In this document: piece after piece, positions 1 through 7,862 of the stretch
Layout of the letters: each line of letters starts with the position of its first letter
Position numbering within the stretch: position 1 is the stretch's first letter
DNA from: DASYSL01 sp036003365
GTDB taxonomy: Bacteria > Eisenbacteria > RBG-16-71-46 > DASYSL01
Direction: 5' to 3'
Assembly: GCA_036003365.1 (NCBI GenBank)
Contig: DASYSL010000070.1
Location: 1-28,538 of the forward strand
Length of the DNA stretch: 28,538 nucleotides
Program-made: the position numbers and the translations under genes
The notes under the pieces: model-generated
What the model was told of the DNA's origin: nothing
Database searches by the model: none
What the model saw: only the letters and a program-made list of their open reading frames with translations

Positions 1-630
1 AAGCGGCCACGTGTGTTCTGCGGCTTTTCCGACATCACGTATCTGCACCAAGCCATGCAGAAAGCGCGCTTGGTGAGTTTCTACGGACCGATGGTGGCTT
101 GGGATCTGGCGCGCGGGGATGGCGCCGTCGGCGGCTACGACGGTGCCCTCTTCCGGCGTCTGCTCCTGGACGGCGAGCCCGGCGGACCGCTGAGCCCGGC
201 TGGCATCGAGGCCATCCGCCCCGGGCGCGCGGAAGGACGCTTGGCCGGCGGGTGTTTGAGCCTGCTCTCCGCCTGCGTCGGTACGGCGGTGGCGCCGGAG
301 TTCGACGGCGCCATCGTGGTGCTCGAGGACGAGAACGAGTCGCCCAATCGCGTCGAGCGTTTCCTCACTCATCTGAAGCAGGCCGGGGCGCTGCGCGGGG
401 CGCGGGGCTTCGTGCTCGGCGATTTCCCGGGGTGCGAGCCCAAGCCCGGCACCGACACCACGGTGCGGGAAGTGCTCGAGGAATTCTTCGCGGATTTCGC
501 GGGGCCGGTGGTGTGGGGATTTCCGATCGGGCACACGACGCGCCCCAACCTCACGATTCCCCTGGGTACGGCGGCGCGCGTCGACGCGGCGAGCGGCATG
601 CTCGACCTGCTCGAGCCGGCCTGCCTTTAG
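1..630 (+). CDS. LD-carboxypeptidase (peptidase family S66), 5'-truncated by the window edge
   Basis: The reading frame is open from base 1, so this is the C-terminal part (about 209 residues) of a family that is usually near 300. A GTG at 13 is an internal codon, not the start. Family S66 enzymes (LdcA) are Ser-Glu-His hydrolases that remove the terminal D-Ala from the L,D-bond of cytoplasmic murein tetrapeptides during peptidoglycan recycling. Visible landmarks are the GFSDIT segment at the start (the SD motif that carries the nucleophilic Ser in the family), FYGPM, GRLAGGCLSLLS, VVLEDENE (the Glu region) and GFPIGHTTRPNLTIPLG (the His region), in the order expected for S66. It converges on the zinc-ribbon gene with a 7-bp gap. 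The missing N-terminus and promoter lie outside the window. Family assignment is firm; substrate is inferred from the family. Confidence 0.9.
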   Translation, partial: KRPRVFCGFSDITYLHQAMQKARLVSFYGPMVAWDLARGDGAVGGYDGALFRRLLLDGEPGGPLSPAGIEAIRPGRAEGRLAGGCLSLLSACVGTAVAPEFDGAIVVLEDENESPNRVERFLTHLKQAGALRGARGFVLGDFPGCEPKPGTDTTVREVLEEFFADFAGPVVWGFPIGHTTRPNLTIPLGTAARVDAASGMLDLLEPACL

Positions 631-637
631 GCGGCGA

Positions 638-823
638 TCAGCCTTCCTCGCCTTCCTTCCACTTGAAGCGGCAAGTCAGGCAGCGGTGCCACGTCTGCTC
701 GCGCACGTCCGGATCCGATTGATCGCTGCCCACCCACATCGGCTCCTGATGGATGGGTGCGGTGTCGTCGGAGCCGCACTGCGGGCATTCGGGGCTCTGG
801 ACCTCTTCCTCTTGGGAGCTCAT
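638..823 (-). CDS. small zinc-ribbon protein, function unknown
   Basis: A 61-residue acidic protein with two CxxC knuckles, CPQC (Cys13/Cys16) and CLTC (Cys48/Cys51). The second is followed by an aromatic-basic RFKW segment, the usual look of a single zinc ribbon of the TFIIS/rubredoxin-like kind. A strong Shine-Dalgarno (AAGGAGG, ending 4 nt before the ATG at 823) supports this as a real gene. It lies 40 bp downstream of the lipoprotein gene and on the same strand, so it is probably the last gene of the DUF255-DsbD-lipoprotein operon. A TAGGAT hexamer overlapping the upstream stop codon could give it a weak promoter of its own, but no good -35 accompanies it. There is no catalytic motif; nucleic-acid or protein binding is possible. 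I do not recognise a named family. Confidence 0.72.
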   Translation of the reverse strand: MSSQEEEVQSPECPQCGSDDTAPIHQEPMWVGSDQSDPDVREQTWHRCLTCRFKWKEGEEG

Positions 824-863
824 GCGTCCTCCTTGCCTGCCGGCGCCGGTCCGCGCCGCAATC

Positions 864-2534
864 CTAGCGGCGCCGCGCCGCCACGCCCAGGCTCCCCCAC
901 CGCCGCCAATCGGCGGGCGAAAGGGCCCGCCATACGCCGGCCCGCATCAACTCGGCCTCGAGCGCGCGCGACACCGGCGTGACGTTCGAGGGTGGGAATC
1001 CGATCACCCACAGGCGCGTGTGTCCATCGGGCTCGAGCCGCGCCACGACGTGCGCGTCGACGAAATGGAAGCTGGACGGCGGATCGGCCTTGAGATCGCT
1101 TCCCGACTCCGGGAAGAAATCGGTGTAGACGCGCTGATTCGAGCCCCCGGCGCGCGAGGCCCGGTAGACGTTCTGCGTGGCGCTATTGATGTACGTGATC
1201 CACGGCACGCCGTCGGACGGAATGGCCCAGCGCGGCTGGGTGGCCGTGATGGAGCCCGTCGCCGCCACCGAGAGCACGCCGTTACCGTTGTCATTCAGGC
1301 TCAACACCGAGCTGAAGCCGCCGTTCATCTCCGAGAAGCACACCGAAGGCCTCGTGATGATCGGCAGCTGGACGGCGTCGGGCCAACGGATCGTGCTGCC
1401 CGCCGGCGCCAGCCGCAGCACGCGACCCGTATCGGCGGGCGCTGCGTTCGTCCCGTACGCGCGCAAGGACGAGCCCGCGACCGTATGCTGAGCCACGAAA
1501 AGGCTGTCGGGGCCGGCTCCCGGAATGAAGCAGGCATCGTCGTAGTCGATCGCGGGATTGGGCGCGAAGGTGGAGCGGCCGCTGCCGTCGGCGTTGACGA
1601 GCCCGATCGTGCGATGCCCGCCCGACTCCTCGCTGAACGCCAGGCGGCTGCCATCCTCGGACCAGGCGATGCGCCCGTCGTAGCCGTTCGAGTCCCACGA
1701 GATCGTGGTCAGCACCTGCTCGGTATGGGAAACGAAATCGTAGACCACGAGGTCCCAGCCCCCACCGCCACGCACGGCCGCCACCTTGGCGGCCATGGGA
1801 TCCCACTCGGGCGTGTATTCGTTGCGCGTCGGATCGCTGGTGGGCACGGGAAAGCCGGCGCGCACGATGACCAGGGCCGAGCCATAGATCGCCGGATCGG
1901 AGTCGCTGCGCGCCAGCAGGCTGTAGATGAAGAGCGTGTCGCGCGAGGGCGCGGTATAGATCGTGCTCGTCGCACCGGTTTGCACCCACGTGCCCACGCC
2001 TTGGTCGCCGCCCGGAATCCCGTCCACGCTGAGCGAGAAGCCGGTGTCGAGCGCGTTCTGGACGTTGACGGCGAACGGCACCTGCGTCCCCGGCGGCACG
2101 CTGGTCACGCTGCCGGGAACCAGCAATAGCTTGACCCGCGGCACCACGACGGTGGTCGAGCCGCGCACCGTGCTGTCGGCCACGTCGATCGCCTGCACGG
2201 TGATGGTGAGATCGAAGCCCGGTGTCTCCACCGTGTTGGGCGCGACGAAGTGGGCGCTCCTCGCTCCGGTCGATACGATCGTGCCCACGTCCACCGTGTC
2301 GTTCACGCCGGGCTCGCGCAGGAGCTGCCAGGTGACCGTGGTGTCCGACGTGCCGGACAAGGTGGCGGTGAAATCGAGCGTGCCCCTGGTGAGCACGACC
2401 TGGTTCTTGGGCGTGACGTTGATCGAGCTGCCGCCACCCGAGGGCGTCGTCGGCTCTTCCGGACTTTTCGAGCAGCCGACGACGGCGAGGACCGTGCCGA
2501 AAACGAGGGCGAGGGTGAGAACAAGCGCTCTCAA
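864..2534 (-). CDS. lipoprotein with Ig-like N-terminal region and PD40/TolB-like beta-propeller repeats
   Basis: 556 residues. A classic lipoprotein signal peptide runs to Cys21 (lipobox VVGC), followed by a Ser/Pro/Gly linker, so the protein should be anchored in the envelope. Residues from about 38 to 235 look like two or three Ig-like/BIG2-type beta-sandwiches. From about 240 on come WD40-like PD40 blades (for example IAWSEDGSRLAFSEESGG followed by LVNADGSGRSTF), as in TolB-type propellers. The start is TTG at 2534: a good AGGAGG lies 8 nt upstream inside dsbD, and the TTGA overlap with the dsbD stop indicates translational coupling. No enzyme motif is visible. Related proteins are usually described as sensing or binding proteins, but the ligand is unknown. 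Confidence 0.82.
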   Translation of the reverse strand: MRALVLTLALVFGTVLAVVGCSKSPEEPTTPSGGGSSINVTPKNQVVLTRGTLDFTATLSGTSDTTVTWQLLREPGVNDTVDVGTIVSTGARSAHFVAPNTVETPGFDLTITVQAIDVADSTVRGSTTVVVPRVKLLLVPGSVTSVPPGTQVPFAVNVQNALDTGFSLSVDGIPGGDQGVGTWVQTGATSTIYTAPSRDTLFIYSLLARSDSDPAIYGSALVIVRAGFPVPTSDPTRNEYTPEWDPMAAKVAAVRGGGGWDLVVYDFVSHTEQVLTTISWDSNGYDGRIAWSEDGSRLAFSEESGGHRTIGLVNADGSGRSTFAPNPAIDYDDACFIPGAGPDSLFVAQHTVAGSSLRAYGTNAAPADTGRVLRLAPAGSTIRWPDAVQLPIITRPSVCFSEMNGGFSSVLSLNDNGNGVLSVAATGSITATQPRWAIPSDGVPWITYINSATQNVYRASRAGGSNQRVYTDFFPESGSDLKADPPSSFHFVDAHVVARLEPDGHTRLWVIGFPPSNVTPVSRALEAELMRAGVWRALSPADWRRWGSLGVAARRR

Positions 2535-4444
2535 GGCCTGCCCTCCTGGCGCGACGCCACGCTGCGCGCCCCCAGCGCCTTCTCCACGCGGGTCACGAAA
2601 TCGCTAGGCGACAGGAAGCCGATGACGCGCGTGTTGGGCACTTCGTCGCCCTCGGGCGTGAGGAAGAGCACCGTGGGTACGCCGTTCACGCCGAAGCGCG
2701 CGCGCAGCGCCTGCACCTCGGCCACTTTGTCGGTGGTGAGATCCACCTTGAGGGCCACGAAGCGCGCCAGGGCCCTGCGCACTTCGGGGTGCGTGAACGT
2801 GCTGCGATCCAGCTCGTGACACGGGATGCACCAGTCGGCGTAGAAGTCGAGCACGACCGGGCGGCCATCGCGCGCCGCCTTGGTCAGCGCGTCGCCGGTG
2901 AAGGGCTGCCACTCGACGCTCGCCGTCGGAGTCGAGATCGCCATCCACACGCCGAGACCTACCGCGAGCGCGCCGGCCACGCGCTGGAAGCGCGTGAACG
3001 CCACCGCCGCCCGCGCCGAGTGCTCGAAGAACCCGAGATAGAGCCCGCCCACGATCAGCGCGAAGGGCGGCACCCAGCCCGCCCACTCGGGCTTCACCAC
3101 CAGGCTCACGTAGAAGAGCGCCACCGCGAGCAGGAGGATGCCGAACACCTTCTTCACCCACACCATCCAGGTGCCGGAGCGCGGCAGGCGCTGCAAGAGG
3201 CCCGAGTAGGTGCCCAGGATCAGATAGGGAAGTCCGAGACCGATCGCGAGCACGAAGAAGGCGAAGAAGCCGAACCACGGATTGCCGCTCTGCGCCACCA
3301 CCGCGAGCAGGGCCACGATGGGCGGGCCGACGCACGGCGCAGCGAAGAGCCCGACCAGAAGCCCGGAGAAGAACACGCCGGCCATGCCGGTCACCGAGTT
3401 GCCCGAGAGCTTGCTCAGCACGCTGCTCGGCACCTGGAGCTCGAAGGCGCCGAACATGGAGACGGCCATGACCGCGAGAATCGCCGCGATCGCGAGCAGC
3501 ACGATGGGACTCTGCAGTGCGGCCCCGAACAAGGTCCCGGTGAACGCCGCCACGATGCCGAGCACGCTGTACGTGAGCGCGATGCCCAGCATGTACACGA
3601 GGGCCGCGGGCACACGCTTGGCGAGCGACTTCTCCTCGCGCGAGCCGAAGAGCGCGAGCGTCACCGACATCATGGGATAGACGCACGGCGTCAGATTGAG
3701 CGAGAGGCCGAGCAGGAAGATCAGGAAGAACGCCAGGAGTCCGTGCTCGGTGAACGCGCGCTGGATGGGATTGCCGGTGTCGATCGTCTTCACCGGCTCG
3801 CTGGGCGCCGCGCTCACGGCAGGCGGAGGAGCGCTCTCGGTCGGCGGCGGCTGTGTCGTCGCGCCGGCCGGAGGCGGAGCCGCCTTTCCAGCCACCGCGA
3901 GATGGATCACGAACGGCTTCGAGGCCGGCGCCAGGCATAGCTCGTCGTTGCACGCCTGGTAGCGGAACACGCCCTGGATGGTCTGCGCACCCTTGGCGCT
4001 CGCCGCCACGCCGAACGGTACTTTCACTTCGATCGCGCCCTGGTACACCGAGAGCGGCTCGTCGGCGAAGGCGAAATGATGCTGCTCGCCCTGGGGATAG
4101 AGCGGCGGGCGATAGGCAAAGCCGGTGGGCAGCGTGAGCTCGACCTTGGTCGGCACCATGTAGTCGGCGCTCGGCGGGTTGGCGTTCACGTGCCAGCCGG
4201 GACGGATCTGCGCGCGCACCGTGGCGGTGACCGATTGCCCGGGCAGCGCGGTGGCCGGCGCGTCGACGACCACGCTCACGATGTCCTGGGGCGAGGGCGG
4301 CGAGGCGTTGGCGGGCGTGGCGCTGCTGTCGCTCGGAAGCGACGACTGCGCGCTCTCGGGCGTTCCTGCCGCGGCGATCGCGAGCGCGAGTGCGAGCGCA
4401 AGAGACCAGCGCATCGAGTTCGGAATCTTCGGGGCGTGTCTCAT
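2531..4444 (-). CDS. dsbD: DsbD-type thiol:disulfide interchange protein
   Basis: 637 residues from the ATG at 4444. DsbD passes electrons from cytoplasmic thioredoxin across the inner membrane to periplasmic partners. All three expected modules are present: a signal-like hydrophobic N-terminus; a periplasmic alpha domain with the pair Cys165/Cys170 (YQACNDELC); a CcdA-like membrane domain of about eight helices with the two buried cysteines Cys254 (LTPCVYP) and Cys371 (AAPCVGPP); and a C-terminal thioredoxin domain with Cys539/Cys542 (WCIPC). A Pro/Ala-rich linker separates alpha from the membrane domain. I chose 4444 because its ATGA overlaps the stop of the upstream DUF255 gene. An upstream in-frame extension to 4534 lies inside that gene and lacks family similarity; a second ATG at 4414 is possible. 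It sits mid-operon and overlaps the lipoprotein downstream. Confidence 0.93.
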   Translation of the reverse strand: MRHAPKIPNSMRWSLALALALAIAAAGTPESAQSSLPSDSSATPANASPPSPQDIVSVVVDAPATALPGQSVTATVRAQIRPGWHVNANPPSADYMVPTKVELTLPTGFAYRPPLYPQGEQHHFAFADEPLSVYQGAIEVKVPFGVAASAKGAQTIQGVFRYQACNDELCLAPASKPFVIHLAVAGKAAPPPAGATTQPPPTESAPPPAVSAAPSEPVKTIDTGNPIQRAFTEHGLLAFFLIFLLGLSLNLTPCVYPMMSVTLALFGSREEKSLAKRVPAALVYMLGIALTYSVLGIVAAFTGTLFGAALQSPIVLLAIAAILAVMAVSMFGAFELQVPSSVLSKLSGNSVTGMAGVFFSGLLVGLFAAPCVGPPIVALLAVVAQSGNPWFGFFAFFVLAIGLGLPYLILGTYSGLLQRLPRSGTWMVWVKKVFGILLLAVALFYVSLVVKPEWAGWVPPFALIVGGLYLGFFEHSARAAVAFTRFQRVAGALAVGLGVWMAISTPTASVEWQPFTGDALTKAARDGRPVVLDFYADWCIPCHELDRSTFTHPEVRRALARFVALKVDLTTDKVAEVQALRARFGVNGVPTVLFLTPEGDEVPNTRVIGFLSPSDFVTRVEKALGARSVASRQEGRP

Positions 4445-6534
4445 GGGATGGCGGCCGGCGTCGCGGCGGGCGCGAGCCGGCGCACGAGCTCCTCCGGCGA
4501 AGTGATCGGTAGACCGCACGTGTAATTCTCGCACAAGTAAGCGGTGGCGTGCCCCTCCACGGGCCGCACCCCTTGGACGTACTCCAGATGCGCGGCCAGG
4601 CGCTTCTGTCCCTCGCCGCCGTCGGCCAAGAGAACCACGAGCTCGGGGCGGAACGGCTGGCGCGCCGCGGCGAGCAGGGCGCGGGTGTCGGCCGCTTCGG
4701 GGCGGCCGGCGATCACCACCTGCGCCGGCTTGGCTTCCAGGACAGAGGCGGCGGCGCAGAGCTGCGTGAGCGCGAGTGGCGAACGGCTCGCGTGCCTGCC
4801 GAAGAGATCGAGCGTGCGCTTCGACTTGTCAGCGAGATCGGCGCGGGCGGTGAGCCGACTCAAGCGCGCCAGGTTCGAGAACGCGATCGAGTTGCCGCTC
4901 GGCTCGGCGCCGTCGTGCGCTTCCTTGCCGCGCACGAGCAGGTGCGGGTCGGCGCCCGCCGCCGTGTCGAAGAATCCACCGTGGCGCTCGTCCCAGAAGA
5001 GCTCGATCTGCCGCTCCGTGAGAGCCAGCGCGCGCTCGAGATGGCGCGCGTCGAACCCGGCCTGGAAGAGATCCAGGAACCCCTGGGCCAAGAACGCGTG
5101 GTCCGAGAGCTCGCCCGGGATGGCGACGTTGCCGTCGCGGTAGCGGCGATACAAGGTGCGCGACTTCTCATCCCACAATCTTTCCCAGGCAAAATCGGCG
5201 GCGCGGCGCGCGCGCTCGAGATCTTCGGGCGAATCCAGCGCCGCGGCGGCGCGGGCGAAGCCCGAGATCATGAGCCCGTTCCAGGCCGCGAGCACCTTGT
5301 CGTCGAGGTGCGGGCGCGGGCGCTCGGCGCGGGCGGCGAGCAGGCGGGCGCGAGCGGCGAGCAGCGCGTCGCGTGCCGAGGCCTCTTCCTCGCGCGCCGC
5401 GTGCAGCACGTTGGTGCCGTTTTCGAAGTTGCCCTCCGGCGTGACGCCGTAGTGGCTCATGAAGGCGCGCGCCGGCTCGGCCCCGAGAATCGATGCGATC
5501 TCGTCGGCGCTCCACACGTAGTAGGCGCCCTCTTCCACATGGCCTTCGGCGGTGCGGCTGTCGGCGTCGAGCGCGGAGTAGAACGCGCCCTCGGGGCCCG
5601 TGAGCTCGCGCGCCACGTCGGCCAGCACCTCGCGCGCGATCTGAGCGAAGAAAGCCTCCCCGCTCACCTGGTACGCCTCGACGTAGGCGACGGCTAGCTG
5701 CGCCTGGTCGTAGAGCATCTTCTCGAAGTGCGGCACGCGCCATTCGGCGTCGGTCGAGTAGCGGTGAAAGCCGCCGCCCAGCTGGTCGCGCACGCCGCCG
5801 AGCGCCATGCGACGCAGGGTGACGAGCGCCATGTCGCGCGCCCGTGCGTTGCCGTGCCCCGCCCACTCACGAAACAGGAACGCGAAATAGCTCGGCTGCG
5901 GAAACTTGGGCGCACCACCGAAGCCGCCGAAGCGCGCGTCGAACATCTGCTCGAGGTGCGCATAGGCCAAGTGGCGCACTTCGGCGAGATCGAGGGCCGA
6001 GGACTCGGGCTCGACCGTCACCGCGCGCTCGATGGCGCGCGCCAGCTCGCCGGCCGAGGCGTCGACCTCGCCGCGCCGCTCGAGCCACGCTTCATGAATG
6101 CCACGCAGGACCTCGATGAACGACGGCATGCCGCCGCGGCGCTGGGGAGGAAAGTACGTGCCGGCGTAGAACGGCTTGCCGTCGGGCGTGAGGAACACGC
6201 TCAAGGGCCAGCCGCCGCCGCCCGTGATGGCGAAGGCCGCGTTCATGTAGACGCGGTCCACGTCGGGGCGCTCCTCGCGATCCACCTTCACGGGCACGAA
6301 CCAGGCGTTGAGCGATTCGGCGAGCGCCGGATCCTCGAACGACTCGCGCTCCATGACGTGGCACCAGTGGCACGTGGAGTAGCCGATGGAGAGGAAGATC
6401 GGCTTGTCGCCCTCGCGCGCGACGGCGAACGCCTCGTCGCCCCACGCTCGCCAGTCCACCGGGTTGTGCGCGTGCTGGAGCAGGTACGGGCTCTTCTCGT
6501 GAATGAGGCGGTTGGGCTTTGGGCCTTCGTGCAA
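4441..6534 (-). CDS. DUF255 / YyaL-family thioredoxin-like protein (SPATA20-like)
   Basis: 697 residues, the usual length for this family. The N-terminal domain (residues about 5-165) is the thioredoxin-like DUF255 domain, with the diagnostic opening RLIHEKSPYLLQHAHNPVDW and the redox pair Cys55/Cys58 in STCHWCHVM, then VDREERPDVD and a GGGGWPLSVFLTPDGKPF segment. The remainder is the alpha-helical six-hairpin-glycosidase-like region typical of SPATA20/YyaL (for example GGVRDQLGGGFHRYSTD and HFEKMLYDQAQLA). The molecular function of the family is not settled. The start codon is TTG at 6534 with a GGGGAG about 11 nt upstream; the next in-frame Met is beyond the redox motif. It heads the minus-strand operon and overlaps dsbD by 4 nt, which suggests a shared thiol-redox role. 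Confidence 0.92.
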   Translation of the reverse strand: MHEGPKPNRLIHEKSPYLLQHAHNPVDWRAWGDEAFAVAREGDKPIFLSIGYSTCHWCHVMERESFEDPALAESLNAWFVPVKVDREERPDVDRVYMNAAFAITGGGGWPLSVFLTPDGKPFYAGTYFPPQRRGGMPSFIEVLRGIHEAWLERRGEVDASAGELARAIERAVTVEPESSALDLAEVRHLAYAHLEQMFDARFGGFGGAPKFPQPSYFAFLFREWAGHGNARARDMALVTLRRMALGGVRDQLGGGFHRYSTDAEWRVPHFEKMLYDQAQLAVAYVEAYQVSGEAFFAQIAREVLADVARELTGPEGAFYSALDADSRTAEGHVEEGAYYVWSADEIASILGAEPARAFMSHYGVTPEGNFENGTNVLHAAREEEASARDALLAARARLLAARAERPRPHLDDKVLAAWNGLMISGFARAAAALDSPEDLERARRAADFAWERLWDEKSRTLYRRYRDGNVAIPGELSDHAFLAQGFLDLFQAGFDARHLERALALTERQIELFWDERHGGFFDTAAGADPHLLVRGKEAHDGAEPSGNSIAFSNLARLSRLTARADLADKSKRTLDLFGRHASRSPLALTQLCAAASVLEAKPAQVVIAGRPEAADTRALLAAARQPFRPELVVLLADGGEGQKRLAAHLEYVQGVRPVEGHATAYLCENYTCGLPITSPEELVRRLAPAATPAAIP

Positions 6535-6723
6535 GGAGTGTCGCTCCCCGGGTTTCGGCGGACGGTCAGGAAAGGGACGATGAGGTGATCATGAAAGAGG
6601 CGCGGCGGGTCTCACCAGTCTAGAAAAGGTCCGATGGAAAAGGCCAGCCCGGGAGAGGGAGGCGCCGCCCGGGTGTATGATGGACGGGTTCCAGCGCTCG
6701 GCCTTCCCCTGCGAGGCACCACC

Positions 6724-7098
6724 ATGCGCCCAATCGCCTTAGGCCTCGTCCTCATCGCCGTGACCGGCTCCGGCTGCGCTTTCTCGATGGCTTTGGTGTC
6801 ACCCAATCTCAAGCTCAAGATCACCAATGTGAGCGCGTCTCCCCAGCCCGTGCCGGTGAACGGCGAGTCGGCGCTCGCCGCGACCGTGGACAACCCCACC
6901 GGCGGCAAGCTCACCTACACGTGGGCGGCGCACCAAGGCACGGTGATTCCGGACGGCGCGCACGCGCGCTATCTCGGCGCCACCTGCTGCCTGAGCCAGG
7001 ACGTGGTGGCGCTGACGGTGACCGACGAGAAAGGCGCGAAGGACACGCAGCTCCTCACGCTCACCGTCCTGCAGCCCGACACGACCTCGACGCCATAA
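6724..7098 (+). CDS. small lipoprotein with one Ig/PKD-like domain
   Basis: 124 residues. The signal peptide ends in a lipobox-like SGC (Cys18), so the protein is probably lipid-anchored. The mature part is a single beta-sandwich of the PKD/Ig type: ITNVSASPQPVPVNGESALAATVDN, then LTYTWAAHQGTV, a CC pair, and a final VALTVTDEKGAKDTQLLTLTV strand pattern. I chose the ATG at 6724 because it begins the signal peptide and has GAGG upstream; the open frame continues back to 6634 without a signal-like start. A TATGAT at 6676-6681 could be its -10. It converges on the selenoprotein gene 21 bp away. No function can be assigned. Confidence 0.78.
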   Translation: MRPIALGLVLIAVTGSGCAFSMALVSPNLKLKITNVSASPQPVPVNGESALAATVDNPTGGKLTYTWAAHQGTVIPDGAHARYLGATCCLSQDVVALTVTDEKGAKDTQLLTLTVLQPDTTSTP

Positions 7099-7119
7099 CG
7101 AAACCAGAAGCGCCCGGCC

Positions 7120-7344
7120 CTAGGACCCGGCGCTCACCTTGTCGAAGATCTCCCGGTGCTCGGGGAAGCGTCCGACATCTTTCTTGGAGAAGAGAAGCCG
7201 GTCGTCCTGCCACACCTTGAAGTTCCCTTTGCCGCCCGGAACCAGCTCGGTGTCGACGCCCAGCTTCTGCTTGATCGCGGCCGCCAAACTGGTGGCCTCA
7301 GGGAGATAGTTTCACTCCACGCAGTATTCGATGCGGAACTTCAT
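7120..7344 (-). CDS. SelW-like (Rdx family) selenoprotein: selenocysteine encoded by an in-frame UGA at 7312-7314
   Basis: Read conventionally the frame stops after 10 residues (MKFRIEYCVE). Reading the TGA at 7314-7312 as selenocysteine gives 74 residues ending at TAG (7122-7120), with Cys8-Val-Glu-Sec11, the CxxU redox motif of SelW/Rdx proteins. The protein after the UGA (NYLPEATSLAAAIKQKLGVD and onward to RFPEHREIFDKV) aligns without gaps to the neighbouring Cys paralogue, with about half the residues identical, including YLP, GVD, ELV, RFPE and IFDK. A SECIS-like hairpin starts 14 nt after the UGA (7279-7297). The ATG overlaps the stop of the upstream paralogue (ATGA), so the two are probably translationally coupled. 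Rdx proteins have a thioredoxin-like fold and redox activity of uncertain partner. The alternative is a nonsense mutation in a decayed duplicate, which is less likely given the intact frame and the exact position of the UGA. SelA/B/C/D genes are not in this window. Confidence 0.85.
7279..7297 (-). promoter_or_regulatory. candidate bacterial SECIS hairpin
   Basis: On the minus strand, 14 nt after the UGA, GGCC A CCA GUU UGG C GGCC folds as a 4-bp GC stem, one A-C mismatch, a 3-bp upper stem and a GUU apical loop (7287-7289). The loop begins 23 nt after the UGA with G as its first base. That fits the general rule for bacterial SECIS elements (a small apical loop containing an early G, roughly 16-37 nt from the UGA). 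An alternative 4-bp stem with a CCAGUU loop is also possible. No folding program was run. Confidence 0.6.
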
Positions 7345-7595
7345 GGCGGCTCTCCTTGTCGCGAGAGGCGACGCGATGCGGCGCCGATCTTGTCGAAGAT
7401 GTCCTGCGGCTCGGGGAAACGCTTCTCCTCGTGACGCGAGAACACCCGCTTGCCATCCACATAGACGTCGAAGATGCCCTGCACACCCTTCACCAGCTCG
7501 GCATCGACACCGTACTTGTTCTTGATCTCGGAAGCGAGCGCGGTGGCGCGCGGCAGATAGCCGCACGGGACGCAGTACTCGATCTTCACTTGCAT
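7341..7595 (-). CDS. SelW-like (Rdx family) protein, cysteine form
   Basis: 84 residues from the ATG at 7595, MQVKIEYCVPCGYLP. Cys8-Val-Pro-Cys11 is the CxxC version of the Rdx/SelW redox motif in a short thioredoxin-like fold; the rest (GVDAELVKG, FDVYVDGKRVFS, RFPEPQDIFDKI) is typical of the family. The frame continues to an ATG at 7619, but a strong GGGAGG lies 8 nt before 7595 and the family starts there, so 7595 is preferred. It is the first gene of a two-gene unit with the selenocysteine paralogue, overlapping it by ATGA. The last ten residues extend beyond the paralogue and are basic. Function is a presumed thiol-disulfide or selenol partner reaction; the substrate is unknown. Confidence 0.9.
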   Translation of the reverse strand: MQVKIEYCVPCGYLPRATALASEIKNKYGVDAELVKGVQGIFDVYVDGKRVFSRHEEKRFPEPQDIFDKIGAASRRLSRQGEPP

Positions 7596-7862
7596 GCCGC
7601 AACCCTCCCAGGGATGCACGCTTGCGATGCTCGGCGCCGGCCGCGCGATTCACCGCGCCAGCGGCCGATAACTTCCATGCCAGAATCCCATTTGCGCTAC
7701 AGGCTCGCAAGCCGATGCTCCATCTCAGGTTGGCGGCACGCAACCGCGAGTTCTTGCGCACCGTATCCAAGGAGAGCAGCGTAGGGAGCCGCCCGGACGT
7801 GCGGTGGCGCGAGCGGTTCGCGCGACGGACACGAAAAGCGGTCCCACTCGGAGGTCCAGTCC

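Noticed and set aside
4445..4534. A 30-residue N-terminal extension of DsbD.
   Set aside because: It lies within the DUF255 gene, is Arg-rich and would precede the signal-like sequence; the ATGA overlap favours the start at 4444.
753..5697. Several long plus-strand open frames opposite the lipoprotein, dsbD and DUF255 genes.
   Set aside because: They are frame shadows with biased Arg/Ala/His composition, no start signals and no family motifs, while the minus-strand genes carry clear domains.
7109..7134. An imperfect inverted repeat AGCGCC...GGCGCT spanning the convergent ends of the Ig-like lipoprotein and the selenoprotein genes.
   Set aside because: It has a short stem with a mismatch and no T-tract on either side, and it overlaps the selenoprotein stop; not good enough to call a bidirectional terminator.
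7281..7344. Simple nonsense mutation or frameshifted pseudogene instead of a selenoprotein.
   Set aside because: The frame stays open and conserved for 63 codons after the UGA, the UGA falls exactly on the redox Cys position, and a suitable hairpin follows.
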